From Cristatella mucedo (lineage: Eukaryota; Bryozoa; Phylactolaemata; Cristatellidae): a stretch of 64,000 bases of DNA. Position 1 is the stretch's first letter. Every line of letters begins with the position of its first letter. The notes beneath the pieces were generated by a model. It saw nothing but the letters and a program-made list of their open reading frames with translations. It was not told the DNA's origin and did not search any database. The stretch is taken from contig WPIO01000084.1 of NCBI GenBank assembly GCA_009760855.2, forward strand, positions 769,001-833,000. The letters run 5' to 3'. Shown piece by piece: positions 1 to 10,350 of the stretch. A program made the translations under genes and the position numbers.

Positions 1-634
1 CGATTTATCCTAAGAGATGACGTCGATTATATGTTAAGTAAATAGCAAGTCCTTAACAACATAATCATCAATGAAATGAGTTTTGCTCATAAGGACATCT
101 TAACAGTGAAAGATGAAATATACTATTGGTATACATTGTCACACGTGTACTGCCTGTCATTACGGGTTGCGAGATAGTAAAGGTAGATGGCTCTGCAATA
201 TTATCACCAAGACACGAGCATAGTTCATCAGCGATTACGTCCGATTCTAGAGATTAAGTAAACAGATGTTTAATGAGGATTTTTTGAGAACTTAAATAAC
301 TACGAAACATTGTTTAGTCATAAGTAATCCCAGAAACACGCTGTTACCAATATAAATTTGATACCAGAGCGAGTAAAAAAATGAAAAACGCGATTGGAAA
401 TTTAAGAACCGCAGGTAAAGTCCCAAAGATGAGAGGTAGCAGCGTTCCGATCAAAACGAACTGCTATAAATGCTGGCCGCATATAACGGAATAGTGTTTT
501 GTCTGCCAATATCTCGCACCATTTGTTCGCAGATAGAGTCCTAACCGTTCAGCTCTTTTTTCAGGTTCCTTAGGGAAATCTAAAAGAACTACTTAGCAAA
601 AGGCGCAACGCAGTTCGTCTCTCTGCTCAATATT
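1..634. other. AT-rich intergenic DNA
   Basis: No gene, tRNA or recognisable repeat seen. ORFs are short and random-looking. Confidence 0.6.
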
Positions 635-775
635 AGTCACTCCACTAGAGGCTTTGTGGGTTCAAATCCTATGGCAGGCAATTTTCTATTGCCTAGTGCA
701 AACGAGATGGTAGATGCTAAGGCTCTTCTGCCGCTATATAGATGCGAATGTTGAATCAGGTAGCGTTTTTTACTT
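635..775 (+). mobile_element. SINE-T copy, diverged
   Basis: B-box-like GTGGGTTCAAATCC, then the characteristic GGCAATTTTCTATTGCC, then CGCTATATAGATGCGAATG and TTGAATCAG. Confidence 0.6.
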
Positions 776-1104
776 GTACTGTAATCTGAACTATATCAAT
801 CATCTGCATTTAAGGCAGCCTTTTGAAAAGCATCTGCACAAACTAAGTACAATTTTTCACAGCCTAAATCAACGTGAAATTTGCACACAATAAACTTAAA
901 TGCTGTCGCGACAATGGAATTGGCAGCGATGTACTTACGAAATCACGCGATTGGCATAATCTCCTTATCCAGTGATAAATAAGAACAGTAATGAATTTTT
1001 ACAGCGAAATGAGAGAAGAAAATATCTATATGTGCTATGTCTACTTATGCTATGTCCGAAAGTAGCCAGACGACAGTAGACTATCAGTGGAAATACATTA
1101 ATAG

Positions 1105-1400
1105 TTACAGCGCTGTAAACACCAAAAGGAAAACTCGCGGGGATTTAGCAAATGCTAATAGGAACGTGTAGGTTTTTAGTTTTGCTCTAAAAGCTTTCAA
1201 ATCAGACGATGTCATAGTGTAATTAAAGATCGAGCTCCAGGTTTTAGGTTTTTTAGAACTAAAGGTACGTTCTCCAAAGGATTTTAATTTGATCGCAAGA
1301 GCAGCTAAACGGTCAGAGTCAGCGGAGTGAATGGAGAGTAAATGTTTTGGTACACGGTTAGTCTGAACGAGAGCATGTTTGGGCTTCTGGCTCGGGAGTA
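1105..1400 (-). mobile_element. Diverged LINE 3' ORF remnant
   Basis: A minus-strand open stretch contains IKLKSFGERTFSSKKPKTWS and LKAFRAKLKTYTF, which correspond to the LINE-A C-terminal words LKSFG-RAFSSYAPKAWNSL and FKKKLKT. Only a remnant, distinct from other copies. Confidence 0.6.
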
Positions 1401-1603
1401 GCAGAAAGTAGCAGGCCAAATTTGACAAACGGAATGCAACAATTTAATGGATTTGCGACTCGCAAAGCAGACCAAGTGCCACACATAGTTGCACGAGGAC
1501 TATATTTTGCTCTAAGAACAAATGGCGAGCTTATGCATTGCTCACTTGTACGTAGCTGATGTATGTATTCACTGATGGTCATGTCGATAGCTGCAAATGA
1601 CAG

Positions 1604-1641
<38 letters not shown>

Positions 1642-2225
1642 AAGATGGAGAGAGGTCGGGGTAGGCGTGCGTTCAGGCTATTGAAAAGGCTGTAGGTCCA
1701 CAATAAGCAAAGCCGGGAGTCACATGACCCACTTTGGAATTGGCTGACCCTTGCTGATAGCTAGCCGAAGCAGGCAGCGGCCCCAATGTTTCGAATGAGG
1801 TAATCGACCCCTGCGATTGAGAAATTTGTGGGGGCAAGGAAGCAGCATCAGCATATGTGGTAGTGGCGATTCAGCACTTTGGTGCTTAAATGAAGGGCCC
1901 AAAAGTAAGTTTAGGGACCTTGACATCGGTGCATCACCGCTTGATGCGGCGCCAGGGCAAATCAGAAAGATTCGGTGCACTGAATTGTGACTTTTACGAC
2001 AGTCTTAGCTGCCGAGCTTTGCGCTATCTGGAAATGTCTTGCGATGTATGTAGAAAGACGGGCAAGGGCGCATCTGTTTATCTCGGCATTAGCAGGTCGT
2101 TGCGATTCGCCCAGCGTGAGCTTATTTGTGCTGACATTGTGCGTGTTGCCTCTAACCATATTTGCGTGTTGACACTGTGCATGTCACCTCTAACCATGTT
2201 ATGCTTGTTGACATTAGTGTGCTAA
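1401..2225. other. Intergenic DNA
   Basis: Apart from the AG tract I see no supported feature. Two overlapping 60-110 codon frames at 1890-2225 look like chance. GTGTTGAC words recur at about 2135-2215 as short local repeats. Confidence 0.5.
1606..1637 (+). repeat. (AG)n microsatellite
   Basis: About 32 bp of pure AG, followed by imperfect GA-rich sequence to about 1660. Confidence 0.9.
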
Positions 2226-2375
2226 AATAAACTCATTTATATAGCGCCCCAAGAGAACTTAATCTCTATTCAGGCGCTTCACATATGCTCTGGGGCTCGA
2301 GCCCACGACCTCAGTCAGACCATGGTCGGGGCGAGCACCTTATCCGCTAGACCAAACCAGCTCTGCTACCCCTAA
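2226..2375 (-). mobile_element. SINE-S copy (tRNA-like head, LINE-like tail)
   Basis: Minus strand: an A-box-like GGTTTGGTCTAGCGGATAAGG, a B-box-like GTGGGCTCGAGCCCC, then a tail with CCTGAATAGAGATTAAGTTC and GGGGCGCTATATAAAT. The best SINE-S copy for boundaries. Confidence 0.8.
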
Positions 2376-2454
2376 CTATTTGGTCACGTTTCTCTTACAG
2401 CATTTGTAGAAAGCCTAGAAAGAGATTAAGTTTGATTAGGGCGCTATACGGGCA

Positions 2455-3142
2455 GGCACGCGAACAAGGACTAACTTTGCCTGATGTAACTTAATCTAAG
2501 CTTCCGATTCATTGCAACGTTGCGTAGCTGAATTTAGTTAGAAATTAGTGTTGAGCTCAAATGGGTATGGCCTTTTGGAAAAGAGCACCCAGACTGCGTG
2601 CAGAAGCTATACTTGAGATACTGGGTGAGTTGATTTTGAGAGTGAAACTTTCGCGTTTTCTTGTGGCTCAGTCTCTTCAGTAGCTATCAGATTTGTCTTG
2701 CCGTCATTCAATTAGAGACATTTAGCTATTATTCGACTGCAAATTTGTCAGTGCAGGATGCTCGGGGGGGGGGGCTAATTATCTGCCGTACTTGAAGAGT
2801 ATTGGTATCAAGAGAATTATCACTGAATTGCAGGGCAGCTAGTGGACCGCAGTAACAATCCATCGTTTAAACCGTATATCCAACATACTGAAAAACAAAC
2901 TATGCAAAGGGACGTAGCAAAGCAGCCATAGCATTCAATCTCCCCGCCCTGAACAGATTAACAGATTCGTAGCTACTAAGGAATTGCATTAGAAATAAGG
3001 CTGTTTTTAAACATTTGCTGATGCCAAGCCTGACTTAGCAAGAGTCGTACTAGCATACATCAGCTATTACTCAAAACTATGCACCTACTCTAAGACTCAA
3101 CCGAATTTATAAGCTTTTGTGGCAGAAAAAACCGCACTCGTA
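2455..3142. other. Intergenic DNA
   Basis: Preceded at 2398-2452 by a short plus-strand LINE/SINE tail. The remainder shows nothing I can name. Confidence 0.5.
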
Positions 3143-3616
3143 AATGTAATGTAATGTATCTCCGTCTGTAACTCCACAAAGTCATAAAGATTATGTGGGT
3201 ATTACGCAGGAGGTTTTTGTGTAGCGCACTCACAGCCTAAGCGGCTTTCGGTACGCATTCGGTAGCCAACAGACTTTGTCTCATGCAACAAAGAGAAAGT
3301 GGGAAGCATAGCAGAGTCAGGAGAGCAGTTGAGGTAGTAAGTGGCATGGAAGTAGCAGCTCAGGACCGCTGAAAAGGATGAGCCATAATCGGCAGCAGGA
3401 GAGTAGCTGTCGTTGCATAAGAATTGTGGAAGCGAGTTCCACAGTCTAGGACCTGCAGAGCTAAAGCTTCTGTCGCCAACGGTCTTTAAGCGGAGGAATG
3501 GAACAGCTAATTTATTGTCCACACAGGACCTGAGGGCGCGAAGAGGCTGAAACTGGTGCAGCAGTTCAGCTAGGTACGAAGGAGCCAAGCCGTGGCGGGC
3601 CTTGTGGGTCAACGTA
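3143..3616 (-). mobile_element. LINE-B 3' part with 136-residue open stretch
   Basis: Minus strand, ending in a (GTAAT)n pentamer tail at about 3143-3158. It encodes [36 protein letters not shown] and a cysteine-containing end, the C-terminal region typical of a non-LTR ORF2. It is the best-preserved 3' end in this family with 63104-63594. Confidence 0.82.
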
Positions 3617-3639
3617 AGTATTGGTAAGTTAACAAACTC

Positions 3640-4420
3640 TTTCCAGTTCGGCGGCGAAACTCTTATCGCCGAGCCCGACCACGTGCAACGCCGTCACTCC
3701 CTCAAGCTTTCTGCCACGGTCATTATTGAATCTAAGTGGCGCACGATTGGCTGAACCCCGTGGCACCCAGTGTACCCAGGCTAGGTTCGGTTGGCTGGGA
3801 CGGAATGGCTGTGATGTGATAAGGGTCACCGGCTTGGTCAGGGTCTGGCCTATGGGCATGGCCGGATGTATGGTGACGAGAGGTCACCGGGGCTCTTGGG
3901 AACTGAAGTTGGCCGAGTAGATCGTGGTGTAGGACGCTCCCGGCCAAGTTATGCATCTGGATGGGGTGCACGCGTGCTCCGGCGATGCGGCCGCACACGA
4001 AAGGCAGCGAGTACCCAAGGCCCGAGCGGAGCTCGATAGCACGTTCGTTGTTACGGCTTGTATACTCCGCGTTTCCCTAGTAGCGTGTCCGCGGACCCCT
4101 CGAGAGCTGGCGTCTTTCGGCGGAAGCTCTCGACTGGGGTCGACGTCGACTCCGACTATCCAAGAGTTACTCAGCTAGCCGGATCTTTGACGGCGTACGC
4201 TTGCACCCTTGGGACGGAGTCGGTACAATGGCGGGACTTTGGAAGCCGACTGAGCAACTGGCACGTTTGCTCGCGCTTGCGGCATTATCTCGTGCCCATA
4301 TAGTTTACCTTGTATAGGATCCTTCCTGTAGACATGTCTAGTTCCCTTGTTGTTGTTGGCGCATGCGATAAATAAAGAGGCTTAACCTGACGGCGCCCAT
4401 CTTACCCGGCATGCCGCCGG
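3640..4420 (+). other. GC-rich block with hairpin and AATAAA, possible LTR or other element
   Basis: About 780 bp, markedly GC-richer than its flanks. It starts where a LINE-B copy stops (3616) and ends shortly after AATAAA at about 4371. It contains a 15-bp stem with a two-base bulge (4094-4108 with 4125-4141). I found no terminal TG/CA pair with target duplication and no long ORF. It resembles an LTR in composition and poly(A) signal, but this is not shown. Confidence 0.4.
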
Positions 4421-5587
4421 CATGGCGAGCGGTGGCGTGGCAAGATCATGGTGGGGCTTGGCGGGATATAGCCTCTGACCCCTGGATCTCGGCAACATAT
4501 CTAATGCACCACTTATCTGATTCCAGTGCGGAAAAGGTGACCACATGGAATCAATACGCTGAGTGCCAATCATCTTGATACTCAGTCACCATATCAAAAT
4601 TGGTATCCGAATAGCAATTCCTAAACTAGCAGCGGCTTGTAACGGCTTGTTTCCCTTACAGAGCTATTCGAACTTGGCTTTTTAATATTTATAGGAAGAA
4701 ATAACTATGGTTCAGCACAAATACTCGGATCAAGCGGAAATTGGATCAACTTTTCCTAATAACTTCTGACAGTAGGTCTATTGTGCAATAATATACTCAA
4801 ACCATTTTGATATTGTGCAGACTAAGCAGAACAAAGTTTTTTCGAGCTCAACTTATTTTTATCGGGCGGATAGTTTTCCTACAATCGCTATATATGCATT
4901 CTACATCGGAGATTGGACACATCCTGCGTGGCTCGCTCGCATTTATTCTTAGAGTTCTTTTTGTATGCCAGATTGGTCTTATTAATACTGATCTCGACAG
5001 CTGGAGGATAAATATTTAACTCAGATGTCTGTATGGTACGTGTTAGGATCAGACGCTGGTACAAGTTGAGCGATATTGAGAGTAATAAAGTTGGGTGCTG
5101 GACTTTAAAAGCCTTAGTCACAAGAGTATATCTATGCTAAAACTAGGAAAACGGTGCATCTGCTGATGACCAGTTCGAATGACACTGCATCCCAAGTAAC
5201 TTAAGCGTGCTTTCACTAGTGTATTACGGAGTTCCCTGCCTACTGCACTTGCTATGCAGAACTTTCCAAGCATAATAAATTTTCCGGGGCAAATTAGGCG
5301 CTGGCTTTGACCGTTGCCTATTTCTAATTAGTGAAATAATATTGTGGATTGAGACTGGCATTGGCGAAGCCAAGGAGTAAGAGGGCATTTGCCCCTACAG
5401 CAAGAAAGCGAGATGGCCAGCCCCTATTCATACCCCCTTAACAGTCAAAAACGATGAAATTATGTCCTACCTTTACTTGATGATCAATCGCGGAGTTTGT
5501 GACCAATTAGCACTGTGATTGTGCAATTGTACAATTGTAAAATTGTCCTTACTTGCCAGCCATGCTTCTCCTAAATGAAAATCTTAA
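4421..5587. other. Intergenic DNA, AT-rich
   Basis: No gene seen. Short CAATTGTACAATTGTAAAATTG inverted words occur at about 5522-5545. Confidence 0.5.
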
Positions 5588-6575
5588 TAATAATAATAAT
5601 AATGATAATAATGCACTTGATAAAGCGCCCTCGGAGAACTCAATGTCTTTCTTGGCGCTTTACATTTGCTGCAAAGGGAAATGCAATTGAATGGTGAGTA
5701 ATATCATGCTTGATTAACTATCAAAATGAATAACATGGTTAGGGGTGACATGCACAGGGTCAGCTTGCAAATGTGGTTAGTGGCAGCATGCACAGTGTCA
5801 GCACGCATAAGCACATCAAGGACGAATCACAGGGACCCACTAAATGCTGTCCTAAATAGGTGTTTTTAAGTTCTTTTTAAATGTGGTCAGGTCAGGGGAT
5901 GTTCTGATGCAAGTCTGGAGGGAGTTCCAGGCTTTGGGAACATACGAACTAAATGCGCGGTCTCCAAAGAATTTGAGGTTTGTACGAGGTATTTGTAGAC
6001 TGTTGGATTCCGAAAAGCGGGTGGTACGATGCTTGGCCTGATGAGGGAGTATATCTATAAGATAGCCTGGAGCCAAAGAATGAAGTGACCTAAAAGTGAG
6101 CGACAAAACCTTGAAGTCAATTCGTTGCTTGACTGGTAGCCAGTGCAGGTCGGCGAGAAGTGGAGTAATGTGGCAACTGCGACGCTCACGACAGACAAGC
6201 CTAGCTGCGGAGTTTTGCACCATATGCAATCGCCTGATCGCACATGCCGGTAGGCTAGCGAGCAGTGAGTTGCAGAAGTCGAGACGGGATGTCACGAATG
6301 CATGGGCCAACTTGGACGTGGTATCCTTATCTAAACAAGCCCGAATTTTAGCAATGTTATGTAGCTGGAAGTAGGCAGATTTGACTGTGGAGCTGATATG
6401 GTCGTCTAACGAGAGGTCGCTTTGGAATATGACACCTAGATTTCGAGCTGATTCAACTGGAGATATGCTGGCAGAACCAATTTTGAGCGTCAGCCTTTCC
6501 TATTTGTGAATCACACTGGGTTTGCCCATGACTAGTAAGTTATTGTTATCATCGTTTAGTCTTAGAGAAATTTGC
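5588..6575 (-). mobile_element. LINE-A copy, 3' half, 5'-truncated
   Basis: Reads on the minus strand from about 6575 down to a (TTA)n-type tail at 5588-5610. It encodes the RT C-terminal region ([20 protein letters not shown], then [20 protein letters not shown]) in a 152-residue open stretch at 5852-6310. The about 250-bp 3' UTR ends in the family tail. It is the reference for the shorter 3' fragments elsewhere. Confidence 0.88.
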
Positions 6576-7336
6576 TGTCATCCATATGTTGCGGATCTTG
6601 TGGATCTTTCCCCACATAAAAATGTTGCGGGTCTTCCGACCCATAGATGAAAATCTTGGCTCCACCTCCGGAGATGAAAAATCCCGGCTCCATCTCTGGA
6701 GACTGGTCTCCATGTAAAAAATGCTTGTAATCTCACGAAGTCATAGGTTTGTGTAAAATATTAGACGGCACGTGTCTTTTTTTATTTATTTCTGCAGTTC
6801 ATGTAGTTTAAAAAATGAAAATGAGCTGTAGGTTGCAAGGACGTGGACCGGGAGAGTCATGCCCACCAGCAAGTGTGGGCCAGCATCGGACTTGTACCTT
6901 TTTGCCCCCTGATTTACTACCTTAGCCAAAGGTAGTCGTCCCCTCCCCCAGGGAAACAGCTTACAGCCGGAATCGCTGGCTCAAATTTTCTATAGTTGGC
7001 AGATGTCTGTGTCTTGTGCTCGGCCAACTAATTACCTATTCTCCTACAAAAAAAAGTCCTCATTACATGATACGGACCTAATTTTGTGCTACAAAGCTAT
7101 ATGTGCAGATTAGCGATTGAAGCCCGATCAGACACTTTGAAGGACCGTGGTAGCTACTGGCCTGGAACCCACTACCAGCGAACGTCACGGCGTCCCCCGA
7201 CACGATGACATATAAAAGAAGCCTAAACGCACCTGTTTATTACAGCATTTGGTGGGTCTTTGGGATTCGTCCTACGTGTGCATGTATCTGCTTACACTAC
7301 GCCTGCTGCTTGGGGATGTTACCACCAAATATTTGG
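6576..7336. other. Intergenic DNA with local repeats
   Basis: At about 6640-6715 a 26-27 bp unit (GAAAATCTTGGCTCCACCTC) is repeated in diverged form, with small palindromes (CTCCGGAG, GGAGACTGGTCTCC). Otherwise nothing supported. Confidence 0.5.
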
Positions 7337-7368
7337 TACTGCTTCATATGCAGCATCTGTAAAGTGCC

Positions 7369-7417
<49 letters not shown>

Positions 7418-7455
7418 ATTCAGTTCTCTGAGGCCGTTATACAAACTTATCATAG
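7337..7455 (+). mobile_element. LINE/SINE 3' tail with AG tract inside
   Basis: TGTAAAGTGCCTAG, then about 44 bp of AG, then GATTCAGTTCTCTGAGGCCG. These are the two halves of the family tail, separated by the microsatellite at 7370-7413. Confidence 0.7.
7370..7413 (+). repeat. (AG)n microsatellite inside a LINE tail
   Basis: 44 bp of pure AG that splits the shared LINE/SINE tail between CCTAG and GATTCAGTT. Confidence 0.92.
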
Positions 7456-7724
7456 GTATTCCTCTGTCATCCTGGGCCACCTCTCCTCTACTGCAGGTCG
7501 AACGACTGAACGCTGCAGTGATTGTTGGCAACCACTACCTAGGTTGTTCCTATGGTAACAGTATATAACAGCTATGGGAACAGTAGCGTGAATTACTTTC
7601 TTTTTCAGAACACTTTAAAAACCAGTCAGATTGAGTAATACTTCCGTTTGGGATGTAGCGGGTCAGAAAAAAACACTACTTCGTCTATTGCAGATAACTG
7701 TAATAGTTAGCACTCCGCCTGTTT

Positions 7725-8105
7725 ATGCGGCAGACAAACTGTAATCATCCCAACAGCATTCGACTCCACGAAAGCCAGCCATCGACTAGAGTAGCTGACA
7801 AACGGGAATCGGTGAAGCTCAAGTTACCTGTGCAACCAAGCAGTCAGGCATTTAACGCAGCTTCAGAGCTGCATTTGTTTTTGCCTTGCCTGGCCAGTGG
7901 ATATTTGGGCAAAGTGGAGTTGGGAATTTGCCATTCCGCTGAATCAGTCATAACAACCAGCAGACAAATCTTTGAAGAAGCTGTGCTTGATGATGGTTTT
8001 AGGGCTTCAACAACAGATGCGGCTTTTAGACAGACCCTGGCTCGAAAAAAGCGAATGTATGACCAGACTTCGGGGAGTTTTGTGTATTTTTACTGCCTAA
8101 ATTAA
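7725..8105 (+). CDS. Unrecognised 126-residue ORF
   Basis: The longest ATG-started frame of the 5' intergenic region outside repeats. It has no signal peptide, no membrane segment and no motif I recognise. Hydrophilic ends flank a middle containing FLPCLASGYLGKVELG. Coding status is unproven; it may be chance. Confidence 0.15.
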   Translation: MRQTNCNHPNSIRLHESQPSTRVADKRESVKLKLPVQPSSQAFNAASELHLFLPCLASGYLGKVELGICHSAESVITTSRQIFEEAVLDDGFRASTTDAAFRQTLARKKRMYDQTSGSFVYFYCLN

Positions 8106-8481
8106 CGCAACGTATCTGCTAAATTAAAAAACACTGCAGTTTCGTTTAAAGTCGTGCGAACACAAAATATTACACTAACAGCAAGCTTGGGGCTAATAGT
8201 TTATGAAGTGCGATAAGAGGCGATCAAAACGGGCTTGCTAAGCTGAAGTTCCACAAAAGGGAAGATTTTGAGACTTGGTGCACACACTTTGGCATTATAC
8301 CACAAGGTAAACCACAGCCTTATCTTAACAGCCTATAAACAGTCCTGGCCTTACCCCTGAGAGCGTGAGATTGCAAGAAATCTCTGTATTTATCACGCAT
8401 TCTTCCACAATAGACTGTACTCAAAATAATTGTTTGCTTTCTTGCTGCTGAAAATCATTGAGCCATATATATGCAAGTCTT

Positions 8482-8605
8482 TTTTTATAGAAGCTTAAGA
8501 GAACTTTATCTCTATCCAGATGCTTTACATAAATTGCAGGGCTTGAGCCCACGACCTGGGTCACTAAAGGCAAATACCGTACCCCAGGATCAAACCTAGC
8601 AGCCA
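8482..8605 (-). mobile_element. SINE-S copy, diverged
   Basis: Minus strand tail (ATAGAGATAAAGTTCTCTTA) and a B-box-like GGGCTCAAGCCC. The head is mutated. Confidence 0.65.
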
Positions 8606-8689
8606 AGCGGAGTATGCATCTTATTATAAGAATATGTTACTGCATAAAGCCACGTGGATTAAGTGGATATGACACTGGATAGTTTTTTC

Positions 8690-9470
8690 AAATGCACACT
8701 CAAACCTTAACTGGCTTTCGATGCACACACTGCTGCCAATAAACTCAACCTCCCGTAACAAAGAGAAAGTGGAAGGTTTAGATGAGTGAGGAGGGCAGCC
8801 GAGGAAGTGAGTAGCTTAGAATTATTAGCTCACAACGGCTTGAAAGAATATGTCACACTTGGCAGCACGAGAGTAGATAATAGTAATAATAATAATTCAC
8901 TTGATAAAGCGCCCTCAGAGAACTCAATCTCTCTCTAGGCGCTTTACATTTGCTGTAAAATGAAATGCAATTGAATGGTAAGTAAAATCATGCTTGAAAA
9001 ACAAACGAGATGAATAATATGGTTAGGGGTGACATGCACAGGGTCAGCATGCAAATGTGGTTAGATGTCGTTTCGTAAGAGTTTTGGAAGTGATTCTTCC
9101 ATCTAGGACCTGCAGAGAAAAGGTTTCTGATGCCAACAGTCTTTACGCGTAGAAATGGGACTGCTAATTTATCGTGCATAGAGGACCAGAGGGCATAAAT
9201 TCACTGAAACTGGTTCAGTAGTTTAGCTAGGTATGAAGGAGCCGAGCCGTAGCGGGTTTTGTGGGTCAGAGTAAGACTTTTGCTCTGTATCCGTTGACCT
9301 ACCTGGAGCCTTCGTAGCTCCCACAGCAGAGAAGACAAATTGCTGAACCTCGTAGATTTTTTGACTAACCCTGCAGCCAAATTAAAAACCAGCTGCAAAG
9401 GCTTGATGGCTTTTTCGTAGCCCACCCAGAAACTAAATTTAGATAGTCTAGTTTGAAAATAAACATGAGA
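8690..9470 (-). mobile_element. LINE-B copy interrupted by LINE-A
   Basis: LINE-B 3' region at 8690-8878 and its upstream continuation at 9065-9470 (KSLTLTHKTRYGSAPSYLAK, LVFNLAAGLVKKS), split by the LINE-A fragment. The pentamer tail is missing. Minus-strand LINE sequence may continue to about 9960, where I could not align motifs. Confidence 0.75.
8879..9064 (-). mobile_element. LINE-A 3' fragment nested in LINE-B
   Basis: A roughly 185-bp LINE-A tail fragment with AAT-type tail, sitting inside a LINE-B copy. The bases TAGAT occur on both sides and could be the target duplication, although part of that word is also LINE-A consensus. Confidence 0.8.
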
Positions 9471-10097
9471 CTAATAAGATTATTGGAAAGCCACCTTTGT
9501 AGGCGCTTATCTTGGACAGGAATCGAATGTTATGACTAGATATGGAAGCGGTCTTCTGAATGAGGCTTTTAAACATCGGGCAGTCATCACAGAGGTCACC
9601 TTAATTGGGACCACATGAGAATGGTCGGTATACTGCATCACCAAATAGAAGAGCTATGTCTCTTAGTACAGTCATCCGTGTAGAGTGTCCTGTGACTATG
9701 ATCTCAGTTTTACGATCGTTTAGCTTGATCAAACTAACCGATATCTGGAATCAATCGTCTGCAAGGCGGGCACTCAGTCTATCAGTCGCTGCACCTGATT
9801 CGGATGGATTAAATGACGAGCGAAGCGACGTATTGTCAGCTTAGAAGTGATAGCCGATGCCATGGATCGTGTCACTTCGTCGAGAGGCTCGGCATAAGAA
9901 ATGGAAAGCAGCAGAGAGCCAAGAAAAGACCCCTGAGGGAACTTCAAGGGTTACTAGTCAAGCTGACTATGTTCGAGCGACGATTTCCTCTTGAAGTAAA
10001 TTGTCGTCTTAAAACTATCTTCAGCGACAATGAATCCTGGTTTGAGCAACGATTAGTAGTGATAGGATTAGCAATAGTCAATCTCTACAATTTTCGA

Positions 10098-10350
10098 CGT
10101 ACGCGAGTTCCTGAATCAGTCCTGTAAACGAAAGTAGCTGCTGATTAGTTAGCCAGCGCTGATCAATCAGAGGAGAACCCGCTTAATTTGCATATATAAA
10201 TTAGTAGGAAAAAATAAATCTTGTAGTTTGAAATTGAAAATTGAATTTAATATTCAAGGAATGAAAAGTGAAGCCATTAGTTAGAAACAAGAAGTGCACT
10301 GAATCACAAATCGAGGTGCAGAGAAGTGATAAAGGTAAAAACAAAAGTGC
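10098..10350 (+). repeat. Repeat R, copy 1
   Basis: Shares ordered words with 47995-48285: GTACGCGA, TGTAAACGAAAGT, CTGCTGATTAG, AGGAGAACCCGC, GAAATTGAAAATT and a GCACT-AGGTGCA-GTGAT series. It contains a CCAAT-like ATCAATCAG. Class unknown. Confidence 0.6.

Noticed and set aside
3616-4640. Complete LTR retrotransposon
   Set aside because: AATAAA and GC content are suggestive, but no TG/CA ends with matching target duplication, no primer-binding site and no gag-pol frame were found.
7205-7568. ORFs rich in Arg-Glu repeats (also at 44835-45023, 57140-57373, 62737-63199)
   Set aside because: They are AG/CT dinucleotide tracts read in frame, with no conserved flanks. At 62737 the first part is a real GCC1 exon that ends at the 62851 donor.
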